DNA of 19,603 nt from 2-01-FULL-33-17 sp964474375 (GCA_964474375.1 CAYYSG010000014.1:1-19603); one strand, 5' to 3'. Shown: positions 1 to 8,800, numbered from the stretch's first letter. Made by a program: numbers and translations. The notes: a model not told the origin generated them from the letters alone.

Positions 1-55
1 ATAGGTTTATACTAACAAATTAATCATATTTTACAAGTCGCTCCATGGAATGTCT

Positions 56-355
56 CTACTGCACCTTGAACTTTTCGATCATAGGGAGGTAGCCCTTGTG
101 TTTGCCTTGGAAAGCCTTGGTCATATCCTCGCCACACTTGAATATATCGCCACCGGAATGCTCGGACCTGAAGTCTGTAACGTCGTACTGGGACCCAGAG
201 ATTGTGATTACGCACTCTTCTCCCTTCCCTATATTTTGCGACACTGTGTCGCCTTCTTTTTCTTTATATTCAGCACTGCCTTTGACTATGCCAAATATAG
301 CTATAACTACAGCTAGTACTATAATACCAATAGTAAATTTTTTATTTGTACTCAT
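56..355 (-). CDS. membrane-anchored cytochrome b5-like heme-binding protein
   Basis: 99 residues. A single N-terminal hydrophobic helix (about residues 7-24) follows a short Lys-containing start, suggesting a membrane anchor with the rest outside the cytoplasm. The C-terminal part (about 47-99) resembles a cytochrome b5 heme/steroid-binding domain: YDVTDF, then HSGG (His66, matching the family HPGG ligand motif), CGEDMTKAF, and a second candidate heme ligand His86 in GKHKGYL. The two histidines are 20 residues apart, slightly closer than the 24 in animal cytochrome b5. Known members bind b-type heme and shuttle single electrons or bind hydrophobic ligands; which applies here cannot be told. 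The gene starts 13 bases after the recA stop, so it probably lies in the same transcript. No Shine-Dalgarno sequence precedes the ATG. The family call rests on motifs only. Confidence 0.75.
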   Translation of the reverse strand: MSTNKKFTIGIIVLAVVIAIFGIVKGSAEYKEKEGDTVSQNIGKGEECVITISGSQYDVTDFRSEHSGGDIFKCGEDMTKAFQGKHKGYLPMIEKFKVQ

Positions 356-368
356 ATTGATTTAAAAA

Positions 369-1466
369 TTATTCTTCAGATGAGCCAGCATCAGGTTCTG
401 GTTTTAAAAATGCGCTTTGCATAACATCAAATCGGTCTTTGATATCAGCGAAAATTTGTTTAGCTAGCTTCGGGTTTTCTTTTAGCATTGTACGTGTTGC
501 GTCATAGCCACGTGCTAGTTTGATTTCAGTTTCGCCATCTTTAGGTTTGGCTGGTAAATAGCTATATGATGCACCTGACTTGGACACGACTTTGCATTGC
601 TCACCCAGTGCTATTAGTTCACCTTCGTGTGATATTCCTTCACCGTATATTATGTCGAATTCTGTTTGTTTGAATGGTGCTGCAACTTTGTTCTTTACTA
701 CTTTTACGCGTGTACGGGACCCTACTACATCTTCACCTTTTTTGATTTGAGCAATACGGCGAATATCCAGCCGGACTGATGTATAGAATTTGAGTGCCTT
801 ACCACCTGGAGTTGTTTCTGGGTTACCGAACATAACACCAATCTGCATACGGATTTGGTTGATAAATATAACTATAGTTTTACTGCGCGCTACAATTGCA
901 GTTAGTTTACGCAGTGCTTGGGACATCAGGCGCGCTTGTTTACCTACATGGTGTGAACCCATGTCACCCTCGATTTCGTCTTTGGGTGTTAGGGCTGCTA
1001 CCGAGTCAATTACGACTACGTCTAGTTTGCCTGATCTTACCAGTGCTTCGACTATGTCCAATGCTTGTTCGCCATGGTCAGGTTGTGATATTAGTAATTC
1101 TTTTGTATTCACACCAAGATTCTTGGCGTATTCAGGATCCATCGCGTGTTCGGCATCAATATATGCACATACTCCGCCCAGTTTTTGGGCTTCGGCTACA
1201 ACGTGCAGTGCCAATGTGGTTTTACCACTGGATTCTGGGCCAAATATTTCGATTATTCTACCGCGTGGCATACCGCCGATACCCATAGCCATATCCAGCC
1301 CAACAGACCCTGTTGGTATTGCCGACACATTTACTTTCGGTTTGTCACCGAGCTTCATAATGGAACCTTCGCCGTACTTGGACTCGATAGACTTTAGAGT
1401 TGACTCTAGTTCACTTCGTCCGACTTCTTCTTTTGGAGCCTTTTTTGCTTTTTTCGTAACTGCCAT
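369..1466 (-). CDS. recA: recombinase RecA
   Basis: 365 residues, normal RecA length. RecA forms ATP-dependent filaments on single-stranded DNA for homologous pairing and stimulates LexA-type cleavage. Visible motifs: Walker A GPESSGKTT (76-84), catalytic glutamate in DAEHAMD (Glu106), Walker B VVVIDSVAAL (150-159), and DNA-binding loop 2 with NQIRMQIGVMFGNPETTPGG (203-222). The N-terminus is Lys-rich and the C-terminus acidic (EPDAGSSEE), as usual. The ATG follows AT-rich sequence without a Shine-Dalgarno motif. Upstream, 10 bases away, is a one-helix membrane protein gene, and before that ftsK; the tight spacing suggests one transcript. No SOS-box-like palindrome was seen at its start, consistent with transcription from the ftsK promoter. 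Confidence 0.98.
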   Translation of the reverse strand: MAVTKKAKKAPKEEVGRSELESTLKSIESKYGEGSIMKLGDKPKVNVSAIPTGSVGLDMAMGIGGMPRGRIIEIFGPESSGKTTLALHVVAEAQKLGGVCAYIDAEHAMDPEYAKNLGVNTKELLISQPDHGEQALDIVEALVRSGKLDVVVIDSVAALTPKDEIEGDMGSHHVGKQARLMSQALRKLTAIVARSKTIVIFINQIRMQIGVMFGNPETTPGGKALKFYTSVRLDIRRIAQIKKGEDVVGSRTRVKVVKNKVAAPFKQTEFDIIYGEGISHEGELIALGEQCKVVSKSGASYSYLPAKPKDGETEIKLARGYDATRTMLKENPKLAKQIFADIKDRFDVMQSAFLKPEPDAGSSEE

Positions 1467-1476
1467 AAAATTATTA

Positions 1477-1902
1477 TTAATTAGTATTAATCAAATCATT
1501 AGTGTTTTCTTCGAGACTCAGGGTTGTTTTCGTTTCGGTAATTATTCTTTCTTTACCTGTCATGACTATTTCTTTGGAGTGTATTTTACCTCGGACGTCT
1601 TCTGCTGTTATTTTTATTTTGTTCATGCCTGGCGACAGTATGACTTCGTCTTGGAATTTGCCATCAGGGTCTATCAGGATACTGCGCCCATTTATGGACA
1701 ACGTCCGCGCGTGTTTGGCATTACCTGTTAGCATAAATGAATCCAGAGCCACTTCCTCTTCTTCGGGTAAGTACGTCTGTATAACAACTCCACGCATTAT
1801 AGGCACAATGCGCAGTATTCCATATATAACAACAATGGAACCAAAGCTAACCAGTAGCCATTTCCATAAATTTGTTTGCAGGGAATTGATAGAGTTTGTC
1901 AT
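1477..1902 (-). CDS. single-pass membrane protein with an extracellular Ig-like (glucodextranase B-like) domain
   Basis: 141 residues. A transmembrane helix at about 13-35 (WKWLLVSFGSIVVIYGIL) is followed by a short acidic stretch (PEEEE, 46-50) and a beta-rich domain, about 52-117, with LTGNAKHARTLSINGRSI, DPDGKFQDEVILSPGMNKI and KITAEDVRG. That pattern (residue-name strand, INGR, DPDGKF, LxPGxNxIxI, DxxG) resembles the small Ig-like domains annotated as glucodextranase B-type in many CPR proteins. The remaining tail is polar. The start codon lies one base after the ftsK stop, so translation is probably coupled. The position between ftsK and recA suggests a conserved cluster rather than a functional partnership. 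Cell-surface scaffolding or binding is an inference; no catalytic motif is present. Confidence 0.7.
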   Translation of the reverse strand: MTNSINSLQTNLWKWLLVSFGSIVVIYGILRIVPIMRGVVIQTYLPEEEEVALDSFMLTGNAKHARTLSINGRSILIDPDGKFQDEVILSPGMNKIKITAEDVRGKIHSKEIVMTGKERIITETKTTLSLEENTNDLINTN

Positions 1903-1903
1903 A

Positions 1904-4189
1904 TTATTCTACTTCTTCTTCTGGCGAAATTTCATTCGAAACACCGCCACCTACTAATATGTCTCTTGGTTTGGAACCATCAGCTGGGCCTATAACGCCA
2001 CGGTCTTCTAGCATATCCATCAGACGTGCCGCACGAGCGTAACCTAACTTCAAACGTCTTTGCAAATATGAAGTCGAAGCTTTACCGGATGCCATGATTT
2101 CTTGTTTGGCCATTTCGTACATGTCGTCATCGTCACCACCACCATCACTGCCAACACTAGCTGAGAATATGTCAGTATTACTACCGCTCGAATTACTACC
2201 AGCAAAGTTGACTTCGTCGGGTAGTTCGTCTTTGTATGCATTCACAAGGTGAGCCACGACTGATTTGACTTCGTCTTCGGATATAAATGCAGATTGTAGG
2301 CGTTCAGGCTGAGGTGAATCCGATGATAGATACAGCATGTCACCACGTCCGAGCAGTTTTTCGGCACCAGGCTGGTCCAAAATAGTACGTGAATCAATCT
2401 GCGATGCTACTTGGAGAGCCACGCGGGTAGGAATGTTGGCTTTGATAAGACCAGTAATAACTTCAACAGAAGGACGCTGAGTCGATAGTACAAGGTGTAT
2501 ACCCACCGCACGTGACATTTGGGCTAGTCTTACGATGCCGGCTTCTAGCTCTCTTGGGTAGGCTTGCATTAGGTCAGCGAGTTCGTCGATAACTATGACT
2601 ATATAAGGCATTGTCTCAGTCCCCTCTTTGTTAGATTTTGCGACAGTGTTATGGTATGACTCGATATCACGAACCTTGGATTCTTCTAGTATGTCATAGC
2701 GGCGATCCATCTCTTTCGCTGCCCATTTTAGTGCCATGATGGCCTGTTTCGGCTGAGTTATAACTGGTGACAATAAATGCGGAATTCCATTATATAAAGT
2801 TAGCTCGACACGTTTTGGGTCTACGAATATAAAACGCAGTGCATCAGGGCCGTTTCTGTATAACAAAGATGTAATCAATGTATGAATAGTAACTGATTTA
2901 CCGGAACCAGTTGTACCAGCAATCAGTGCGTGTGGCATTTTGGACAAATTCGCAACTACTGCTTTACCGGATAGTCCTTTGCCTAGTGCTACTAGTAGTG
3001 GCTTCTTGCCATGAGCGTAACTTTCGTCAGCAAACAAGCTAGCCAGTCCAACCATGGATTTGGTTTTGTTCGGTATTTCTATTCCTACTAGTGACTTACC
3101 TGGAATTGGAGCTTCGATACGTATCGGGTGCGCAGCCAATGACAAAGCCAAGTCTTGTTGAAGTGCAATAATTCGAGTTAGTTTGACACCTTGGGCTGGC
3201 TTCAAAGCATAACGTGTGACTGTAGGTCCAACTGTGATTTCGTCCATTTCGACATTGATACCAAAGTTCGCCAAAGTGCGTTTGATGATGTTGGAGTTGG
3301 CTTTGATGTCACCTACATTTGGCTTGCCTTTGTCGGTTTCCAGTAGTGTTAGTGGTGGCGGAGTATAAGTACTCTTTTTGTGTGCACGGACTTCAAATTC
3401 ACTAGATTTGATTTCGCCCATACCGGTGACTTTTACTTCTTTGGGTTTTGAATCAGGAACTATATTTTTGCGGGGGTTCAGTACCGCAGTCATTTCGTCG
3501 TTTAGTCCGGATTCAGGCATTGAGGAAACTTCTTCTTCGTATTCTTCTTCGTCCAGATCCTCGATTTCGTTCATGTCTTCTATGTCAGTATCTTTTTTAC
3601 GGAAGAATGGCAATGATAGTTTCGGTAGTCGTAGCCAGCTTGGGCGGGACTCGCTGCTGAGTGCATTTAGGTGGCCAGTATCGGACAGTACTAATAATGA
3701 CACTATTAGTAACCCAGCTAGTAATACACCACTAGTAACAATACCGATTTGTGCGCGCAATGTTACAGCTAATACATCACCAGCCGTGCCACCCATATGA
3801 GCAACTGGACCTAGTATGTTCATTAGTGCAAGGAAAACGAACAGTGATACTACTCCTAATATACTAGGCAGTATACGGAAACGAATTTCCTTTTGCATGA
3901 TTAGTTTCGTACCTAGTACTGCAGTGTATAGTGGCAACAGTGGGTACGCTACACCGAATACATATTCCAAACTTCGGTATAAAGATTTACCAAAAGTACC
4001 AGCTTGTCCAAAAGGTCCAAGTATCATTATTAGACTAAGAACAGTAAGAATAACACCACCGATTACACGCTTGGTTTTGACTGTAAGAGAGATGGGTTTG
4101 ACGTCAGGTAAAGAGAATTCTGGTAAAGACAAATCCGCATCTTTGATGCCTAGGAGTTTACCATTTTTTCTTTTTTTGACTTTATTCAT
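1904..4189 (-). CDS. ftsK: DNA translocase FtsK/SpoIIIE
   Basis: 761 residues. FtsK pumps chromosomal DNA through the closing septum and helps resolve dimers. Four hydrophobic segments (about 42-60, 76-95, 106-127 and 148-168) form the N-terminal membrane domain. An acidic low-complexity linker follows (about 200-225, DEEEYEEE). The motor has an alpha/beta part (about 275-400), Walker A GTTGSGKS (425-432), Walker B VIVIDELADL (531-540), the QRPSVEVITG stretch (571-580) and QIDSRTILDQPGAEKLLGRGDML (597-619). A Gly/Asp-rich linker (about 665-688) leads to the C-terminal gamma winged helix (690-745, SYLQRRLKLGYARAARLMDMLE), which reads polar DNA motifs in known FtsK proteins. All expected domains are present and the length is normal. 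It is the first gene of the minus-strand cluster. Confidence 0.97.
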   Translation of the reverse strand: MNKVKKRKNGKLLGIKDADLSLPEFSLPDVKPISLTVKTKRVIGGVILTVLSLIMILGPFGQAGTFGKSLYRSLEYVFGVAYPLLPLYTAVLGTKLIMQKEIRFRILPSILGVVSLFVFLALMNILGPVAHMGGTAGDVLAVTLRAQIGIVTSGVLLAGLLIVSLLVLSDTGHLNALSSESRPSWLRLPKLSLPFFRKKDTDIEDMNEIEDLDEEEYEEEVSSMPESGLNDEMTAVLNPRKNIVPDSKPKEVKVTGMGEIKSSEFEVRAHKKSTYTPPPLTLLETDKGKPNVGDIKANSNIIKRTLANFGINVEMDEITVGPTVTRYALKPAQGVKLTRIIALQQDLALSLAAHPIRIEAPIPGKSLVGIEIPNKTKSMVGLASLFADESYAHGKKPLLVALGKGLSGKAVVANLSKMPHALIAGTTGSGKSVTIHTLITSLLYRNGPDALRFIFVDPKRVELTLYNGIPHLLSPVITQPKQAIMALKWAAKEMDRRYDILEESKVRDIESYHNTVAKSNKEGTETMPYIVIVIDELADLMQAYPRELEAGIVRLAQMSRAVGIHLVLSTQRPSVEVITGLIKANIPTRVALQVASQIDSRTILDQPGAEKLLGRGDMLYLSSDSPQPERLQSAFISEDEVKSVVAHLVNAYKDELPDEVNFAGSNSSGSNTDIFSASVGSDGGGDDDDMYEMAKQEIMASGKASTSYLQRRLKLGYARAARLMDMLEDRGVIGPADGSKPRDILVGGGVSNEISPEEEVE

Positions 4190-4220
4190 GCGTGAAATTG
4201 AAATATAAAATTACTCTTAT

Positions 4221-4249
4221 ATTATATGATTTTATAGAACATAATGAAA
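4221..4249 (-). promoter_or_regulatory. putative ftsK-cluster promoter
   Basis: On the minus strand a perfect TATAAT occupies 4226 down to 4221, with a weak -35-like TTTCAT (4249-4244) 17 bases upstream. Transcription would start near 4213, giving a leader of roughly 25 bases before the ftsK ATG. The -10 is convincing; the -35 is poor. Confidence 0.5.
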
Positions 4250-4287
4250 GGGGAAAACTCCTTGATACATAAGGATATTTTACAAAC

Positions 4288-4315
4288 TTGCACTACTCTA
4301 TCAGACATGTATAAT
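4288..4315 (+). promoter_or_regulatory. putative promoter of the winged-helix gene at 4405
   Basis: TTGCAC (4288-4293), a 16-base spacer ending in TG, and a perfect TATAAT (4310-4315). The predicted start near 4322 leaves a leader of about 80 bases (or 150 if translation starts at 4474). GGACA half-sites occur at and just after the -10 region. Confidence 0.6.
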
Positions 4316-4356
4316 GGACAAATCGTAGCTCTAACGGACACGATTTATTGGATAAC

Positions 4357-4395
4357 GGACATGTATGTCCTTTATAAAACATTTATAAAGGACAT
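4357..4395. promoter_or_regulatory. overlapping palindromes GGACAT-n2-ATGTCC and a 14-bp inverted repeat
   Basis: GGACATGTATGTCC (4357-4370) is a perfect 6+6 palindrome with a 2-base centre. It overlaps a second, perfect inverted repeat with arms 4365-4378 (ATGTCCTTTATAAA) and 4382-4395 separated by ACA. It lies between the predicted transcription start and the downstream winged-helix gene, so it could be an operator for that protein or an RNA hairpin in the leader. Additional GGACA half-sites are at 4316-4320 and 4336-4340. Confidence 0.6.
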
Positions 4396-4404
4396 AAACA
4401 ACAT

Positions 4405-5205
4405 ATGGCAGATATTAGAAACATAGACATAATAAATAAGTCTTACAATACAACAGTTTCCTATCGGACATCTATGTCCTTGATAAAGAACCTACAGCAA
4501 ATAACAATAGCTGTTTATATGGTTACTGACTGTGTTGAAGACGGTGAACCTTTGCGCTTGCAAGCCCGAGGTGCTGTTTTGAATGCTATGAAGTCCGTTA
4601 GCGCTGTTATGGGGTCCGTCCAAACTAACACTACACATTTCCGCACTGCACATGCCGACATGGTACTAGTGCGTGAACACCTGTCATTACTGGAGATCAT
4701 GGGTTATGTCAGCAAAATGAACGCTACAATATTGCTATCCGAAATCGATAAATTCATAGCTAAACTCGATACTTCTATTCTTGATACTGATTCACCGCAC
4801 AAGGCTCGTGTACCTATGCGGTCCGATATGTCGTTCGGTATAGACTTGGGGCAGATATTCTACAAGAACCCTGAAAACAGCACTGATAACGCCGAAAACC
4901 CTGAAAATCCTAGCCCAGCTACTAACAATTCTCCAGAAAAGACCTTGGGTAAAATCGAGCGTGAAATGGGCCGCCTCAAGAGAAAAAGCCTGATTTTGAA
5001 GCTTTTCCGCGAACTACCATCCGTATCAGGCGAGAAAGACCTGACTTTGAGCGAAATAGTGTCCAAATACAGTCGTTATGGTGGGGAAGGACAAATCAGC
5101 GAAAAGACAATCCAGCGCGAATTAGGCGATATGGTGACTGACGGCACTTTGAGCAAAATCGGCTCCAAAAGATGGGTCAAATACCGACTAATTCATAACT
5201 CCTAA
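4405..5205 (+). CDS. hypothetical helical protein with C-terminal winged-helix domain (putative regulator)
   Basis: 266 residues from ATG 4405. The N-terminal half (about 25-125) is predicted all-helical and contains AVYMVTDCVEDGEPLR (36-51), a pattern I associate with a family of uncharacterised CPR proteins. A Pro/Asn/Glu-rich low-complexity linker (about 154-178) follows. The C-terminal part (about 195-262) looks like a winged helix: KSLILKLFREL, LTLSEIVSKYSRY, SEKTIQRELGDMVTDGTLSK, then the wing GSKRWVKYRL. A DNA-binding, possibly autoregulatory role is inferred, supported by the palindromes just upstream. Start choice is uncertain: Met24 (ATG at 4474) would give a 243-residue protein and place a second GGACAT palindrome outside the coding region. 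It is transcribed divergently from ftsK and lies before a long structured non-coding region. Confidence 0.8.
   Translation: MADIRNIDIINKSYNTTVSYRTSMSLIKNLQQITIAVYMVTDCVEDGEPLRLQARGAVLNAMKSVSAVMGSVQTNTTHFRTAHADMVLVREHLSLLEIMGYVSKMNATILLSEIDKFIAKLDTSILDTDSPHKARVPMRSDMSFGIDLGQIFYKNPENSTDNAENPENPSPATNNSPEKTLGKIEREMGRLKRKSLILKLFRELPSVSGEKDLTLSEIVSKYSRYGGEGQISEKTIQRELGDMVTDGTLSKIGSKRWVKYRLIHNS
4466..4479. promoter_or_regulatory. second GGACAT-n2-ATGTCC palindrome
   Basis: GGACATCTATGTCC, a perfect 6+6 palindrome differing from the 4357 copy only in its 2-base centre, 109 bases downstream. It is followed by CTTGATAAA, matching CTTTATAAA after the first copy. Its ATG (4474) is also an alternative start for the downstream reading frame, so it may be an operator straddling the true start. 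Confidence 0.5.
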
Positions 5206-5243
5206 AATGTAAGCCTGTGGATATCCTACGGTAGTGGATAACC

Positions 5244-5273
5244 TTGCGGAAATATAGCTATATATGATATACT
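5244..5273 (+). promoter_or_regulatory. putative promoter of the long structured leader
   Basis: TTGCGG (5244-5249), an 18-base spacer and TATACT (5268-5273), which would start transcription near 5280. The same TTGCGG -35 appears at 10730 in another good promoter candidate. The start would fall directly at the first stem-loop. Confidence 0.55.
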
Positions 5274-5279
5274 GCACAG

Positions 5280-5874
5280 GTGGGGAGCTTTAGGCACTCC
5301 ACCCAATTCGGACCGATCATTGAAAACTGAATATAGCGTTCACAAAAATGTGTTCAAAATATCAGTTGGTTCTCCAATCAATGGTTTTTGTATTTATGCA
5401 AAAACGATAGACATTGCTTGGGTGATCATCTTCAATTGTCGGCAACCGTATCGGCCCTGTCGACAAGGCGGATAGCATGCATAACTAGTGTACTATTACA
5501 CTATTACGCATATGTTCATCTGGCCTGAAATGTGTACTGTGCACATGACGGCCACCTAATTGGTTGCGTTGGATATTCGTATCCATTGCAAACAGTTGCT
5601 AGCACTCACATGTTGCATTTAACACATGTGTTCCGACCCCATGTTTCTCGGGAGTGAATAATTATTATCTAAAATAATTCATCACTAGTAATTTATTCGG
5701 ATAGAGGAATACTTTATAAGAAACATAAAACCCCGTGTGCCTCGCTTATACTTATCGTTTTTAATAATAAAAATGAAAGTGTCGAAATAAGCAATAAACC
5801 GCACACCGTGACGTACATATATATAGGTTCGCTTATGTGTAGGTATTGGTCACAAAACAAATTTGAATTTTATT
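5280..5874 (+). ncRNA. long multi-hairpin leader or candidate large structured RNA
   Basis: About 595 bases with no convincing reading frame but serial stem-loops. Clear ones: GGTGG...CCACC (5279-5303); GTTGG/CCAAT around a TTCT loop (about 5365-5378); GTTTTTG (5384-5390) with CAAAAAC (5399-5405); TTGTCG (5436-5441) with CGACAA (5461-5466), enclosing CCG-TAT-CGG; ATGC/TAA/TAGTGT (5477-5491) with ACACTA/TTA/GCAT (5498-5511); TGGCC (5521-5525) with GGCCA (5550-5554), enclosing ATGTG/CACAT; TTGC..TGGATA (5564-5575), TTCG loop, TATCCA..GCAA (5580-5591); CACATGT (5607-5613) with ACATGTG (5624-5630); AGTG..AATTATT with AATAATT..CACT (5653-5686); and a nested hairpin, about 5735-5806, with GTGTGC/GCACAC, GCTTAT/ATAAGC and TTTTT/AAAAA. 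No terminator precedes the S-layer-like gene, so a leader is most likely. It does not match RNase P RNA, tmRNA, SRP RNA or rRNA signatures I know. Confidence 0.55.
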
Positions 5875-8800
5875 ATGACTAAGTCAAAAATAATCGCTTT
5901 CGTAGCAGCTCTAGCTATGCTAGGTGCTTCTACAGTTTCTGCAGCGTATGTGTTCAACACAAACCTCGGATTCGGAATGCGTAACGATGACGTTAGAGAA
6001 CTACAACTTCGCCTAAACCAAGAAGTTGGTACAACATTGCCAGGTACAACATACTTCGGAACATTAACTCGTTCTGCAGCACAACAATACCAAACAATGA
6101 AAGGTATCACTCCAGTTTCAGGTTACGTTGGTCCACTAACTCGCGCTGCTCTTAACAGTTCTATGCCTTCAGGTGGCTCATTACCAGCAGGTTGTACTTC
6201 ATCTTCAGGATTTAGTACTACAACTGGTCAACCATGTAATGTAATGTCAGGTGGTTCACTACCAGCTGGTTGTACATCAACTATGGGTTACTCACCTACA
6301 ACAGGTGTAAAATGTGATTCTGGTTCAAGTACTCCACAAACAGGTCCAGTTACAGCTATGCTAGCTTCAACAAACCCTGCTTCAGGTGTTATTGTTGCTG
6401 GTCAAGCTACAGCAAGACTTTTGGATATTACTTTCTCTGGTTCAGGAACAGTTAACTCTGTTATGTTAAAGAGAACAGGTATCTCAGATCAAAGTACACT
6501 TACAAATGTTTACCTTTACGATGGCGTAACTCGCTTGACTGATGGTTATTCATTTAATAACAACGGAGATCTAACAATCACTAACCTAGGTCTTATGGTT
6601 AATGGTTCAAAGACTGTATCTGTTTTAGCTGATGTATACTCTTCAGCTCCTTCAGGTCAAACAATTGCTGTTTCTCTTGCATCATTTACAGCAGGAACAT
6701 CAGTTTCAGTTGTGAATGTTCAAGGAAATGTAATGTCAGTGGCTAGTGGTTCAACACTTGCTTCAATTACTTTCCCAAGTTCACAATCTGTAGCTAACGC
6801 TACTGTTAATGCAGGAACATCTTCATATGCAGTTTATCGTCAAGCTATTCAAGTCAACACTCGTTCATTGTGGCTAAAAGCTGCTAACTTCCGTATAAGT
6901 GGTTCAGCTCCATCTGATGCAACATCAAATGTGGGTATGTACATTGACGGTGTGAAAGTTGGCAACAACGCTACTATGACTATGACAAATGGTTCAAACT
7001 ACTTGTCATTTGACTTCTCAGCTATGCCAGTTGAACTTACAACTGGATCTCATTCAGTTGAAATCCGTGCTGACATTGTAAAAGGATCAAGTTACAACTT
7101 TACAGTTAGTCTACAACAGGCTTCTGATCTTATGATCATGGATCCTCAAGTTGGCGTAAATGTTGCTGTTTCTTCATTCTCAGCTTCAGCTGGTGCAGTT
7201 ATCAGTATTGGTGCAGGTTCAGCTACAATAGTAGTAGATCCTTCATTTAGTGCTATGACAAATGTTACTGGTGGTGCATCAAATGCAACAATCGCTAAAT
7301 TCAAGATTCGTGGTTACGGTGAAGACGTAAAAGTTACATCTCTACCTATAACTCCTGTTCTTGCTAATGCTTGTACATCAGGTTCAACATATTCTTCATC
7401 TCCTTGTGATGACACAGCAGGTGCAGATCAGACTCAATTTGTAGCTGGTAACGGTCTGCAAAATGTAACTCTATACTTTAATGGATCACAAGTTGGTTCA
7501 CAACAGTCATGGGGTTCAGGAACTTTGACATTCAATCTTGGTTCTCAAATGATCATACCAGCAGGTGTTGATAGTATCCTTGAAGTTCGTGCAGATCTAC
7601 GCACAAGCCCATCTTCATCAGGTGCTGCTAACTCTTCTGCTACTTCTGGTGCTAACTATACAGCTGGTACAGTTTCTGCTAATCTTGGTGCTGGTACTGC
7701 TGAAGGATGGAGTTCAAAATCTTCATATACAACTTCAACATCAACTGGAACAACATTAGCTATTCAAACTGGCCTACTTGCTGTTGCAAAGAACACTGGT
7801 TACGCAAATGGAACACAAACTCCAAATACAGCAGGTGTAAAAATTGGTTCATTTGTTCTACAAAACCAATCTTCATCTGAAGCAGTTCGTGTTACAGGTC
7901 TTACTGTTGGTTTGACTAACGATGGTACAACTGTTCTAACAACAGGTACAACACCAGCGTTAACAAACTTCTCTGGTCTACGTACTTCTGAAACTTCAGG
8001 TTCTGGTTCAACACCAGTTCAACCTCAAGCTTCAAACGTTTTCTCTGTAGACTTTAATCTTGCTCCTGGTGCAACAAAAGTTATCGATATCTTAGCTGAC
8101 ACAAGCTCAGGTACTGGAAACGTTGTTGCTACTCTTGTAGCATCAAGTCTTGGTTCATCAAGTAACATTAGTGTTTCTCAAAATGGAAATGGTACAGCAG
8201 TTCAAGGTCAAACAATCACTCTAGGTAGTGGTACAGTTGGAACTCCTGCTCTACTTACTTCTTCTTCAACATCAGCTCAATACATCGCAGCTGGTAATGG
8301 TGCATCAAACGCAACACAAGCGTCATACACAATGACTTCAACAGGTGGTGCTTCAACTATATCTGAACTTAAGTTTACAATCACTGGTACTGCTGCTAAT
8401 CCTGTAACAAGTATTACAGTTGGTAATGTTACAGCTCCAGTAGTTGGTGGTGTTGCTTGGTTACAAAATCTTAACCTAGTAGTTCCAAACGGTGGATCAG
8501 GTCTTACAGTTAATGCTATGATCTCATACGCTCCAGTTGGTACAGGTGGTGTTATCCCTAACACAACAGTTATTACTACTCTAGATTACGTTAAATATTC
8601 TTCAGGTGGTACAACTGCTGTGATTACACCTTCAGTTGCCGCTCCTACTGTTACAGTAGTTGGTTCAAAACCTACAGTTGTTGTTAATACATCAACTAAC
8701 ACAGGTCTAAACCTAGGCGCTGAAAACAAGATCGGTGAAGTAACAGTTTCTGCTGACTCAAAAGGAAATATCAAACTAAACGATATTCAATTCTCAGTTA

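Noticed and set aside
790..1731. A 313-codon open frame on the plus strand across recA and its upstream gene
   Set aside because: It is antisense to the certain recA gene, runs past its end, and encodes a low-complexity product with no recognisable domain.
4244..4426. A 60-codon open frame upstream of the winged-helix gene
   Set aside because: It starts upstream of the predicted -10, overlaps the next gene in another frame and consists largely of the palindromic repeat sequence.
5349..5411. A 20-codon open frame in the structured leader
   Set aside because: Short, overlaps predicted hairpins and has no supporting start signal; it may be chance.
5863..5874. TTG start four codons upstream of the S-layer-like ATG
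   Set aside because: The ATG at 5875 gives a better signal peptide, and the extra residues add nothing recognisable.
5280..5874. RNase P RNA, tmRNA or a broken rRNA operon
   Set aside because: No GAGGAAAGTCC-type core, no tRNA-like end with a tag frame, and no long match to conserved rRNA segments; CATTGAAAACTGAAT resembles rRNA spacers only over a few bases.
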